The notes under the pieces were generated by a model. The model made no database searches, had not been told where the DNA came from, and saw only the letters and a list, made by a program, of their open reading frames with translations. From Bacteroidota bacterium (GTDB lineage Bacteria > Bacteroidota > Bacteroidia > JAHEXY01), in contig JAHEXY010000009.1 of assembly GCA_023251875.1 (NCBI GenBank), positions 62,001 through 126,000 of the forward strand: 64,000 nt of DNA. The letters run 5' to 3'. Positions 20,901 through 26,211 of the stretch are shown piece after piece. The stretch's first letter is position 1, and every line of letters starts with the position of its first letter. The translations under genes and the position numbers were made by a program.

Positions 20901-21111
20901 TGGAACGGATGCAACAGGCTATTCATTCAGAATTTTTGACAGATGGGGAGATCAAATTTTTTCTACTTCCGATTTTAAACAAGGCTGGAACGGGACTGTA
21001 AATGGAGGAAGCAAAAAAGCTCAAATAGATGTTTACGTTTGGAAACTACATGTTAGAGATAAGAGTGGTTTCTACCACGATTATATTGGCAATGTTTCTT
21101 TGATAAAATAG
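11980..21111 (+). CDS. Giant SprB-like adhesin with type B T9SS tail (3043 aa)
   Basis: This is a cell-surface adhesin of the SprB-repeat class; SprB in Flavobacterium johnsoniae is the mobile gliding adhesin. Residues 1-25 form a signal peptide (MQRKLIYRAFLIGFLLFSFC). About 34 modules of 74-80 residues then run to about residue 2625, each with the pattern SCNG..NG, a beta run such as SGGTxPYTYSWN, an NLxAGxYxVxVxD segment and NGC. Two Ig-like modules follow, then two PKD domains (WDFGDGS near 2807, WNFGDPS near 2893). The tail is a type B (CHU_C) sorting domain from about residue 2953 (IPNAFSPNGDGLNDIF, then FRIFDRWGDQIF), expected to direct T9SS export. The gene stands alone and is followed by a strong hairpin. 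It is SprB-like by architecture; orthology to sprB itself is not shown. Confidence 0.9.
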   Translation: MQRKLIYRAFLIGFLLFSFCVSEASNCAFSIVSSAVDVSCNGGTNGSATVDPQGNNSNYTYLWNDPNAQTTFTASNLNAGTYQVHIKDLSNCDTLVSITVKEPTALNGSVTTTDASCNALCDGTALATVSGGSLPYTYQWDDPSFQKNALAVNLCAGTFSVMVKDANGCTAKKTITINEPAKLNVTATDASLTCYGTCNASVTASASGGTQPYVYLWNDPLLQSSANATNLCAGNFIITVTDKNGCKTTDTSLVSQPAELIGTITATNPLCFGDCNGTTKISATGGTGTYSYVWNTGSKSTSLSKLCDGTYSVIVTDKSGCKDTSVVLLAAPPKIVASATSDIVDCNSSTGNIAVASVNGGLAPYSYQWSTSPIQTNDTASNLSAGTYIIVIKDANGCQTSATTTINNSTPVFIPAPVVVQPTCQANSGEITCNAYGGQGALTYSWSNTSLVNTNSMTGLAPGTYTITVSDTNSCTSSATVVLTNSFNQVFLDTLFVKNVSCNGGNDGSSTALASAGSAPYNYTWNTNPIQTTASVTNLKAGNYFVYVKDVNGCTDTVNFSVGQPSALVLTSSVVIPTCKGNCNGSASINVSGGTAPYTYSWNTSPIQTTSTATTICAGTYTATVTDAKGCVSFLSVTVGEPAALSISFNSTGVSCNGKSDGQSTATVNGGTAPYTYSWNTIPVQTTATAINLASGSYSLTVTDANGCSTTSSVTISQPNVLTATITATNPLCFGSCIGTATASTTGGTSPYTYSWNTVPIQTTSSALNLCAGSYTVSITDVNGCSTTANKTITEPSSLTIATSTVNPSCGNNDGQATVVANGGTSPYLYSWTGNSTQSTATAKNLSSGTYYITVFDANGCSTSDTVILNNSNPLVFSTSSTGETCKFKDGSATINVSGGSGSYQYSWNTSPIQTTATATGLTAGNYTVVVMDKNSGACKDSISVSVATPPSITISFTSTSPSCNGNNNGTITANLTGGSTPYTYSWATTPIQTTQTASGLVAGNYTVSVSDINGCIASASGTLSQPSVLKASITSSNISCFGSNSGSATASGTGGTLPYSYLWSNGASTSSATNLTAGLYSVIITDANGCSANASVTITEPKAIAVSASSSNPKCYGACDGTASVTVSGGTSPYTYSWNTTPVKTTASVTSLCDGSYTAVVSDAKGCTTQASVVLTEPTEIKLKVDTTVADCGMDNGKEYVKATGGTAPYSFSWSTPIVQTGDSAVNIKPGVYAVTATDANGCKQSQAFIISTMTPFYITVKKQNVTKCDTANGKIEITVDSGGTAPYEFLWDKGDTTNMIDHLAKGTYTVTISDSNGCDTTAVIQVTLPPVIKLSGTSIDASCGNSDGQATVIATGGTGPLTYEWTDSVSFTDIANNLPAGSYNVHVSDTIHCATDTVFVINQPPLVNVAIIGKDISCGLNNGEAYAAVTGGSGTHTILWSNGSVDSVITNLSPGNYSVSIQDSNGCSTADTITISGTQSLLVIPTVKDANCGASDGAIYLKVSGGSGVYTYSWQNNVSTNDSLQNLGKGQYIVSVLDSIGCSAIDTIDMQEANPITLSLKSVDINCNGNNNGKAIATVTGGTGKYIYSWSNGMTSADSITNLIPGTYYLTVTDLTNANCFALDTAIITTPPALLLSTNYQDITCYGNNNGKIKITASGGIGQYTYVWNNTSSAVDSAINLSAGTYSAGVKDSNGCLAIDTILIKEPDSLTLSLLVKDIICGGASDGEIHSTVTGGSFPYVYTWNTIPVQNTTFALNLGPGVYTLNVQDKNGCIVKDSGTITQPDTVKLSSHLIFGSCKGINDHAVYTKATGGSGVYSYSWNTIPQQITDTAFALSGGTYVVTVTDSTGCSAIDTVIVPTLLTITNTTHTDITCFGMNNGAIYVFTTGGSGAGTYTYNWNFSALNNDTAINLIPGKYIVSVVDTNGCVDGDTVQIIEPTLLTITTDSIDASCGTSNGEVNTKVNGGTVPYSYLWNNGATIANVTAIPKGIYWVDVTDANGCKISDTTSVHEANPLVLTMSHTDVLCNGANNGTATVATVGGSGAYTYVWSNGNTSSTIKNLAPGTYFVTATDITSNLCNAMDSVIIAQPTPLVVTGTANNTCMGMNDGAATMFVSGGTQPYTYLWNNGGTTSTITNLVAANYVGVVTDSNKCAASVTVSVNQPTTIFYLPPTINTAYCGSTNGSIYLDVFATAPLTFEWSNDSTNNTDFALNVDSGTYYIHVFDTAGCDIYDTITVTNIDYFPVVIITDSANLTCIASNNGMAVALASATNGSYTYEWNSNPIQTTDTAIGLGMGIYTVTVTDSLGCKGMDSVFIKNPDTLKNSFNAINVTCNGFNNGNVVANVVGGFAPYSYLWSTGDTINMIDSLAPGTYQITMYDSNKCVLIDSIQITEPFVLADTAIISNVKCFGGSDGKIALVISGGTQPFVYDWPITGDSLSIDSLLSIGTYPVNITDSNGCFITDTFIITEPTPLVLVIDSIASTCSVANGQALVNASGGTGLYTYVWSNGDSNSIAENIMAGNYSVVVTDSNMCSATKNISVIDIPSPIIDSIIVTNATCNSLGNASIEIVSVTGAGPFVYSWNASNYFDSIATNLSADTYLISVTDTNLCVVTQQIIIKQPDSIAISFQDSMTICYGTQATLSVTVNGGNGAYTYIWDHGLDSASTNIVNTTISMAYSVVVLDTSGCSSDTAIINVLVNPPLSIQVKADSSVCEGDPIVLNALASGGNGGPYNYNWNNGTYSGDSISVTPTATTNFVVTVSDNCGTLTVQDSAEVQVNPLPITSMFFTSTQGCSPVVVDFSFLSDIGDSLIWDFGDGSFAYDTTPQHTFTNSGLYNVTLTTISKNGCKNNAVNSAQVTVFSSPTADFMPFPDSTGITHPTISFNDNSIDAYSWTWNFGDPSTGSNDSSTDVNPTHEYSDTGTYNVQLIVINDNGCVDTIIIPVKIKDTYIVNIPNAFSPNGDGLNDIFIPVGYGTDATGYSFRIFDRWGDQIFSTSDFKQGWNGTVNGGSKKAQIDVYVWKLHVRDKSGFYHDYIGNVSLIK
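12058..19852 (+). repeat. About 34 tandem SprB-type modules encoded in the adhesin gene
   Basis: I counted about 34 consecutive modules by eye, each about 225-240 bp. The segment encoding PYTYSWNTxPIQTT is nearly identical at DNA level in many of them (for example near 13770, 14000, 14230, 14925 and 15380). Six modules (the 2nd, 3rd, 4th, 8th, 10th and 15th) carry an extra cysteine pair; the others do not. The C-terminal modules are more divergent and use more Asp/Thr (DSxNGC, TDTI) than the N-terminal ones. Confidence 0.85.
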
Positions 21112-21123
21112 ATTTTATAAGCA

Positions 21124-21171
21124 ACTGAGCTTATAATGACATCTAGAAGTAAACGTCATTATAAGCTCAGT
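21124..21171 (+). terminator. 17-bp perfect hairpin between convergent genes
   Basis: ACTGAGCTTATAATGAC (21124-21140) and its exact reverse complement (21155-21171) enclose a 14-nt loop, 12 bp past the adhesin stop and 29 bp from the stop of the convergent gene. It is suited to ending transcription from both sides. Neither flank has a clear U tract. A competing 8-bp hairpin, TTATAAGC/GCTTATAA (21115-21122 and 21129-21136), shares part of the left arm. Confidence 0.7.
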
Positions 21172-21200
21172 CAAAGCTCAAACATGGATTCATTTATTTT

Positions 21201-21710
21201 TTAATGCGTATCTGCACCACCAAAATATTGTTTCTCTAAAAAATCTCCAACCGATGCAACTTCTGTAATGATAAACTTGATGGCATCGTAATTATTTGTC
21301 CAATCTACAACGGGACTTGCTTGAACATAAACCATATCACAAGGCGTTCCATCTGTTCTGTTTTCTTTAATTACAGAAAGCATTGAATAAATGCCTAATG
21401 ATCCTTCACGTAAAAGAGCAAAAATATCTACTCCCCTACCTATTTCACCACAACGGCTTTGAAAATAAAAAACATCCCTTTTATCTTTTGTATATGCTTT
21501 TTGAACCCTTCCCCACACCATTTGATAACGCCATGTTCCATCGGGATATTTTAAAGGTATATCTACTTTATAAAGTGCATTTCCGCGGTCTTCAAATTTA
21601 GTGTTGTATTCCTTTGCAATTTGTTCCATCCAAGTCTTTAATTGAGCCTCAGGATTAGCAATAGGAGTTGATTTATTACCACCTCCACCTCCAAAAATTC
21701 TTGTTAGCAT
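21201..21710 (-). CDS. Unknown soluble protein (169 aa)
   Basis: I chose the ATG at 21710 (MLTRIFGGGGGNKSTP) over the in-frame ATG at 21758, because a TTG-N19-TAATTTTG promoter pair at 21741-21770 would place the transcript start near 21734. A Gly-rich N-terminus is followed by a compact alpha/beta domain: helix ANPEAQLKTWMEQIAKEYN, strands WRYQMVWGRVQK and RDVFYFQSRCGEI, then helix DIFALLREG and a C-terminal helix near IKFIITEVASVGDFLEKQY. The order resembles small YbjN or secretion-chaperone-like folds, but that is a guess from the strand/helix pattern. I recognise no catalytic motif, and there is no signal peptide. Its partner is unknown. Confidence 0.7.
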   Translation of the reverse strand: MLTRIFGGGGGNKSTPIANPEAQLKTWMEQIAKEYNTKFEDRGNALYKVDIPLKYPDGTWRYQMVWGRVQKAYTKDKRDVFYFQSRCGEIGRGVDIFALLREGSLGIYSMLSVIKENRTDGTPCDMVYVQASPVVDWTNNYDAIKFIITEVASVGDFLEKQYFGGADTH

Positions 21711-21740
21711 ATTTTTTAGTTTAAACGATTTTATAATTTC

Positions 21741-21770
21741 CAAAATTATAATAATCAATGAAATTCACAA
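21741..21770 (-). promoter_or_regulatory. Bacteroidota-type promoter for the 169-aa protein
   Basis: On the minus strand, TTG (plus CAA at 21768-21770), a 19-nt spacer and TAATTTTG (plus CAAAATTA at 21741-21748) match the -33/-7 layout of Bacteroidota housekeeping promoters. The -7 box ends 30 bp upstream of the ATG at 21710. Confidence 0.5.
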
Positions 21771-21815
21771 GAATAATTTATTTAATGAGGTATTTTTTTG
21801 ATTGTAGAAGGGAAT

Positions 21816-23240
21816 TCATTTAAGAAAATCTTTAAACCACAGAGCAGAATCTTTTAATATTCTTTGTTGGGTATTAAAATCCACATATACTAAACCAAAC
21901 CTTGGCCTATAGCCTTCTGCCCATTCAAAATTATCAAGGAGTGACCACACAAAATAGCCATCTACATTTATACCTTCATTTTTTGCTTTTAATACCTGAG
22001 CTAAATACTCCTTAAAATAATTTACTCTTTGATTATCGTGTATTAATCCATTGTCAAGACCATCATGAAAGGCTGCGCCATTTTCAGTAATCATTATTTT
22101 CTTTATTCCCTTATAAGCAGAAAACTGTTTTACTATTTTATACAATCCATCGGGATAAACTTCCCATTTCATATCTGTAGTATCATTACCTAATTTTTTG
22201 GGTGGTACTTGCAAGCCATGCAAATAAGGAATAAATATATTGTCTCTAACGACATAACGGGTATAATTTTGAATGCCGATAAAATCAAAGTCAAATGCTA
22301 ATTTATTCTCATCATTACTTTTATAACATTTTTCTAAGTGTTTTAATACAGGTAAATCATGAATGGGATAACCCAAACCCAATGAGGGTTCAAGAAACAA
22401 TCTGTTTACAAAAGCATCATACCGTTTTACTGCTTCATTATGCTTATTATTTTCATTGTATGCATAAATAGGTGCACAAGAAAAAGTTGTTCCTACATTA
22501 GCATCCTCTACATTATTACGAAGAATTTGCCCGCCTAATGATTGACATAAAGCAGCATGATGAACTGCAGAGAAAAAATGTTTGAATCCTTTCATGCCCG
22601 GAGCATGTATACCTAACAAATACCCAAGAGAAGTAAATGCCAAGGGTTCATTCAACACCATCCAGTTTTTTACCCTATCGCCAAACTTATTGGCACAAAT
22701 ATGTACATATTCACTAAACCAAAGAAGTATTTCTCTGTTTATCCAACCACCTTTATTTTGTAATGCTTGGGGCAAATCCCAATGGTATAAAGTTACCCAA
22801 GGTGTAATGCCCAATTCAAGGCAAGTATCAATTACATTATTATAGAAATCAATTCCGTTTTGATTCATGTAGCCATAACCATCAGGAAAAATTCTGGGCC
22901 ATGAAATTGAAAATCGGAAATTAGTAAAGCCTAATTGTTTAATTAAGGCAATATCTGTTTTATAGGAGTGATAAAAATCACAAGCTTTTTCTGGAGATTC
23001 ATCGGTTTTAATTTTTCCTTTATGTGAAGAAAATTCATCCCAAATTGATTTGCCTTTTCCATATTCAGTAGCAGCTCCTTCAATTTGTGCTGCCGCAGTG
23101 GAAACTCCCCACGCAAAATCTTTCCCAAACATTTTTTTATTCAAGGCATCATCACCAGAAAATAATGACGCATATTTTACAATAGGATTATAATAAAGGG
23201 CAGCCGAGGATAGTTGTTTGATCCAAATTCGTCTCTGCAT
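21816..23240 (-). CDS. Family GH1 beta-glucosidase (474 aa)
   Basis: GH1 enzymes hydrolyse terminal beta-linked glucose or related sugars with retention. The core begins at about residue 37 with MFGKDFAWGVSTAAAQIEGA. The acid/base is Glu198 in LNEP and the nucleophile is Glu386 in ITENG; the late sugar-binding WSLLDNFEWAEGY is also present. The core length is normal. The first 36 residues (MQRRIWIKQLSSAALYY at the front) are unusual for a cytoplasmic GH1 and look like a weak twin-arginine signal, although the hydrophobic part is short; a start at Met37 (23132) is the alternative. It lies 11 bp downstream of the gene for a six-helix membrane protein and is probably cotranscribed with it. The substrate is not predictable from this. 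Confidence 0.92.
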   Translation of the reverse strand: MQRRIWIKQLSSAALYYNPIVKYASLFSGDDALNKKMFGKDFAWGVSTAAAQIEGAATEYGKGKSIWDEFSSHKGKIKTDESPEKACDFYHSYKTDIALIKQLGFTNFRFSISWPRIFPDGYGYMNQNGIDFYNNVIDTCLELGITPWVTLYHWDLPQALQNKGGWINREILLWFSEYVHICANKFGDRVKNWMVLNEPLAFTSLGYLLGIHAPGMKGFKHFFSAVHHAALCQSLGGQILRNNVEDANVGTTFSCAPIYAYNENNKHNEAVKRYDAFVNRLFLEPSLGLGYPIHDLPVLKHLEKCYKSNDENKLAFDFDFIGIQNYTRYVVRDNIFIPYLHGLQVPPKKLGNDTTDMKWEVYPDGLYKIVKQFSAYKGIKKIMITENGAAFHDGLDNGLIHDNQRVNYFKEYLAQVLKAKNEGINVDGYFVWSLLDNFEWAEGYRPRFGLVYVDFNTQQRILKDSALWFKDFLK

Positions 23241-23251
23241 AAAATATTTAG

Positions 23252-23923
23252 TTAAGCCTCTTGCTTTTTAATATAATAATTGGTGATGCAGAAGAAAATG
23301 CAATAACTTAAATTAAAAGCAGCAGGCGCTAAATAATTGCCTAGTGTAGGCCACCAAAGATAAGGAGAAGCCAAAACCAAATAAATTGTTACCGGATTTA
23401 CAAAAGTGAGCCAAGCAGGAAACACATTTTTTGTTTTTCTGATTAAGCTTACAAATAAAAAGGTGACTAAAACATGAAGAATAATTACAATGGTAGCAAC
23501 GGGCTCCATAAAACTATTCATTTGTTTAAAATGTTCAGCAATAAGAGAAGCATATTCAGAACTTAGATGTGTATGCAATTGCATGCCCACTCCTATTATA
23601 CCGTACAACATATGAACAACAATACCAATACTTGCAAAATAAATAGCCAACATTAATGTTAACAAAGCCATTTTGGGATTTTCTTTTTTTATTACATTAT
23701 AAACCTGCCATGAACCCAATGTTTCTAGCGGAATAAAAAACACTCCCATTATTGCACCGGCAAATAAATGAGAATAAGGAATATCGTTCAGAAACAAAAA
23801 ATCAGGATTCAAAAACCCTCCTTTAGGAGTATAAAGCAATAGAACATCGCTTACAGCACCTATTAATGCGGCCGCAATTGCAATGTAGCCTGCATTTTTG
23901 TGTAAAAAAGTTTTGTTTTCCAT
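23252..23923 (-). CDS. DUF6796-like integral membrane protein (223 aa)
   Basis: The protein has about six hydrophobic segments: AGYIAIAAALIGAVSDVLLL, HLFAGAIMGVFFIPLETLG, MALLTLMLAIYFASIGIVVH, VATIVIILHVLVTFLFVSL, PVTIYLVLASPYLWWP and FNLSYCIFFCITNYY. The general pattern recalls DUF6796 proteins; the assignment is from memory. There is no catalytic motif I can name. It is the upstream gene of a two-gene unit with the GH1 enzyme, so a link to sugar uptake or export is possible but unsupported by its sequence. It is divergent from the DoxX-like gene. Confidence 0.75.
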   Translation of the reverse strand: MENKTFLHKNAGYIAIAAALIGAVSDVLLLYTPKGGFLNPDFLFLNDIPYSHLFAGAIMGVFFIPLETLGSWQVYNVIKKENPKMALLTLMLAIYFASIGIVVHMLYGIIGVGMQLHTHLSSEYASLIAEHFKQMNSFMEPVATIVIILHVLVTFLFVSLIRKTKNVFPAWLTFVNPVTIYLVLASPYLWWPTLGNYLAPAAFNLSYCIFFCITNYYIKKQEA

Positions 23924-23939
23924 AAGATAAATTTATAAC

Positions 23940-23982
23940 CTCACCCCATCCCTCTCCTCAAAAAAGGAGAAGGGGAGTTTGG
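23940..23982. repeat. Short dispersed-type intergenic palindrome
   Basis: A CT-rich string (CCATCCCTCTCCT) is followed by a 6-A loop and a GA-rich complement (AGGAGAAGGGGA), giving an imperfect hairpin. It sits in the divergent promoter region of the two membrane protein genes. Similar C-rich strings occur as dispersed intergenic repeats in other bacterial genomes (from memory). I see only this copy here. Confidence 0.4.
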
Positions 23983-24012
23983 AATTATTTTAATGATACC
24001 CACAAGAATATC

Positions 24013-24020
24013 TATATTTG
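24013..24020 (+). promoter_or_regulatory. Candidate -7 element of the DoxX-like gene
   Basis: TATATTTG matches TAnnTTTG exactly and ends 31 bp before the ATG at 24052. No TTG lies at the expected -33 distance, so support comes from the -7 box alone. Confidence 0.4.
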
Positions 24021-24051
24021 TATTTTAGCAAAATAACCAAAAAATAATAGT

Positions 24052-24447
24052 ATGTACTTTATTCTTATTTCTGTTTCTATATTTTTTTCGATTTTATTTC
24101 TACAATCAGGTTTAGACAAAGTAATCAATTGGACCGGTAATTTAACTTGGCTAAAAGAATATTTTGCAAAAACTCCATTAAAAAATATGGTAACCATATT
24201 ATTAGCTACAACTACATTATTAGAATTAGGAGCAGGAATATTGTCGGGCATTGGGGCGGTACTAATACCTATGATTGGAAATATTGAAATTGCCCAATGG
24301 GGAATATACTTATCAAACATATCTTTTTTATGTTTATTTTTTGGACAAAGAATGGCTAAAGATTATGCAGGTGCAGCCGGTATGGTTCCGTATTTTTTTA
24401 CTTCGCTATTAGCCATTTATTTTTTTGCAAGTTATGTTGTTAACTAA
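24052..24447 (+). CDS. DoxX-like small membrane protein (131 aa)
   Basis: Four hydrophobic helices are visible: FILISVSIFFSILFLQSGLD, MVTILLATTTLLELGAGILS, WGIYLSNISFLCLFFGQRMA and VPYFFTSLLAIYFFASYVV. The first helix ends in LQSGLDKVINW, the usual opening of DoxX-like proteins (FxxSGxxKL). DoxX-family proteins sit in the cytoplasmic membrane with varied roles linked to quinones or oxidative stress. The gene is a single unit with its own -7 element, between a divergent membrane protein gene and the repeat island. Confidence 0.75.
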   Translation: MYFILISVSIFFSILFLQSGLDKVINWTGNLTWLKEYFAKTPLKNMVTILLATTTLLELGAGILSGIGAVLIPMIGNIEIAQWGIYLSNISFLCLFFGQRMAKDYAGAAGMVPYFFTSLLAIYFFASYVVN

Positions 24448-24488
24448 ATATCCATTCTCGCATAGAATCATAACTACCTTATAGAAAT

Positions 24489-24584
24489 AAAATCCGCGTC
24501 ATCTGCGTTCTATTTCCTAATCCAGCACCAACACCAAATCATCTGCCCCCACCCTACTGCCTTCTTTTAATATGATATCTTTTA
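24489..24584 (-). repeat. Left copy of the duplicated pyruvate carboxylase gene end
   Basis: 24489-24570 is identical over 82 nt to 26623-26704, and the next 14 nt match in 11 positions. Read on the minus strand, it encodes KDIILKEGSRVGADDLVLVL, then D and a stop: the last residues of pyruvate carboxylase with one Thr-to-Ile change, followed by the same 3' flank. It is a relic, not a gene. It ends 6 bp from the stop of the transposase gene. Confidence 0.9.
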
Positions 24585-24590
24585 AAAATA

Positions 24591-25055
24591 TTAATACTCA
24601 ATAGGCTTAAAAATATATCTTTCGTTAAATGGAACATTAAATTTTTCTAATAACTCCATATACTCCTGTATAAATGTTTTCTTTTTATGATGAGATTCTT
24701 GATTGTCGATATATTTTACAACAGCATCAATATGAGAAGCAGAATAAGAAAAACCACCAAAGCCGGCTTGCCATTCAAATTTTCCTTTTACAAAATTTTT
24801 GTTGTGAATCCATTTTGATGAATCGCCTTTTACGTCTTGCATTAAATCTGATAAAGCTTGATTGGGTTTCATGCCAATAAATAAATGAACATGATCGGGC
24901 ATTCCATTTATTGCTATTAATTTATGGCCGTTGTTTTGTACAATACCCGTAATGTATTTGTACAATTCATCTTTCCAAGATGGTTGTATTAATGATATTC
25001 TATTTTGTACGGTAAAAACAGTTTGAATATAAATTTGTGTGTAGGTGTTTGGCAT
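24591..25055 (-). CDS. REP-associated / IS200-like Y1 transposase (154 aa)
   Basis: This is a single-strand DNA transposase of the HUH/Y1 class (Transposase_17). It shows the metal-binding pair HVH in INGMPDHVHLFIGM and a catalytic-tyrosine helix VVKYIDNQESHHKK. The start is placed at 25055 (MPNTYTQIYIQTVFTVQNR), the normal beginning for this family. The frame stays open to an ATG at 25130, but that part runs through the first palindrome of the adjacent array. The length fits compact REP-associated tyrosine transposases. No oppositely oriented tnpB or antitoxin gene is present. The gene directly abuts 16 palindromes of one family, which is the arrangement expected if it mobilises them. Confidence 0.85.
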   Translation of the reverse strand: MPNTYTQIYIQTVFTVQNRISLIQPSWKDELYKYITGIVQNNGHKLIAINGMPDHVHLFIGMKPNQALSDLMQDVKGDSSKWIHNKNFVKGKFEWQAGFGGFSYSASHIDAVVKYIDNQESHHKKKTFIQEYMELLEKFNVPFNERYIFKPIEY

Positions 25056-25110
25056 AGGAATAAAAAAATATTGAGCGTAAAGATAATATGATTTGATGAT
25101 TAATAAGATA

Positions 25111-25658
25111 TGTAGCGTGCCTAAAGGCACGCAGGGGATCAGGGGGGCTCTTTTTTCTACAAATATTTTGAGCCTAAAGGCTCATAGGATCATATTATAA
25201 AATGAATTTATAATTGCATACCTATTTTTCAAATTCGAAAAATTTGTACAATTGAAAGCGAAAAAAATATGATTATTTGCTATTGGAAAATATGGAAACT
25301 AATCCCTTTAGGGATTGGATATTTATAGAAAGAATGCGCCCACCCTATTACGTTGTCCCTTTAGGGACAAAACATTTTAAAAATTAATTTTCGTTAAATT
25401 AGGCATTTAAAAATTTGTAGCGTGCCTAAAGGCACGCAGATTATCCTATCTATTTCCTTCTCTACAAATATTCTGAGCCTAAAGGCTCATTGTTTGAAAA
25501 AAAATCAACAATGATTATTCATTTTTTAATTGGCACCAAAATAAATCCCTTTAGGGATTTGATATTTATAGAAAGATTGTACCACCCGATATTTCGTTGC
25601 CCCTTTAGGGACAACACATCTTAAAATAAATTTTCGATACATTAAACATTTGAGAATT
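25111..25658. repeat. First copy of a 548-bp super-repeat (units 1+2)
   Basis: Units 1 and 3 share long spacer text (for example GAATTTATAATTGCAT and TATTTGCTATT between P2 and P3), and both are about 305-307 bp. Units 2 and 4 share GATTATCCTATC between P1 and P2 and a shorter P2-P3 spacer. The array is therefore an A-B-A-B arrangement, best explained by duplication of a two-unit block. Confidence 0.8.
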
Positions 25659-26165
25659 TGTAGCGTGCCTAAAGGCACGCAGGAAATCATGGGGGCTCTT
25701 TTTTCTACAAATATTTTGAGCCTAAAGGCTCATTACACCTCTATAAAAATGAATTTATAATTGCATGCCCAATTTTCAAATTCAAAAAATTTGTAAAATT
25801 GAAAGCAAAAACAATATGGTTATTTGCTATTTAAAAAAATGGAAATAAATCCCTTTGGGGATTTGATATTTATAGAAAAAATGTATCTCCCGATATTACA
25901 TTGTCCCTTTAGGACAAAACATCTGCTTAAAAACAAAAATTTGTTGAATTAAGAATTCGAAAATTTGTAGTGTGCCTAAAGGCACGCAGATTATCCTATC
26001 CATTTCCTTTTCTATAAATATTTTGAGCCTAAAGGCTCATTGCTCAGAAATGCAAAGTTAAATTGGTTATTGATTTATTGTTAGGTACTAAAAAAATCCC
26101 TTTAGGGATTTGATATTTATAGAAAGAGTGTGCAACCTGAATTTCGTTGTCCCTTTAGGGACAAG
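25659..26165. repeat. Second copy of the super-repeat (units 3+4)
   Basis: This is the diverged second block of the A-B-A-B array; it ends at the last P4 palindrome (26147-26164). Several point changes and a one-base deletion (P4 at 25901-25917) separate it from the first block, so the duplication is not fresh. Confidence 0.75.
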
Positions 26166-26211
26166 ATTACTAAAGAATTCTTTCCATTAATTTATTTTGA
26201 AGAAATATAGA

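Larger units (their letters stand above)
25111..26165. repeat. REP/BIME-like array: four units with sixteen palindromes
   Basis: Four units begin at 25111, 25416, 25659 and 25966. Each has four palindromes in fixed order. P1, GCGTGCCTAAAGGCACGC: 25115-25132, 25420-25437, 25663-25680, 25970-25987. P2, TGAGCCTAAAGGCTCA: 25169-25184, 25474-25489, 25717-25732, 26024-26039. P3, AATCCCTTTAGGGATT: at 25301, 25544, 25848 and 26095. P4, TTGTCCCTTTAGGGACAA: at 25353, 25597, 25901 and 26147. All four types share the core CCTAAAGG, with P1/P2 in one orientation and P3/P4 in the other. The unit 4 P1 (GTGTGCC), unit 2 P4, unit 3 P3 and unit 3 P4 each carry one change. The spacers are AT-rich and non-coding. 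Confidence 0.9.

Noticed and set aside
25111-26165. CRISPR-like periodic repeats
   Set aside because: The units are about 240-307 bp with four different palindromes each; there are no short identical repeats with unique spacers of about 30 bp, and no cas genes.
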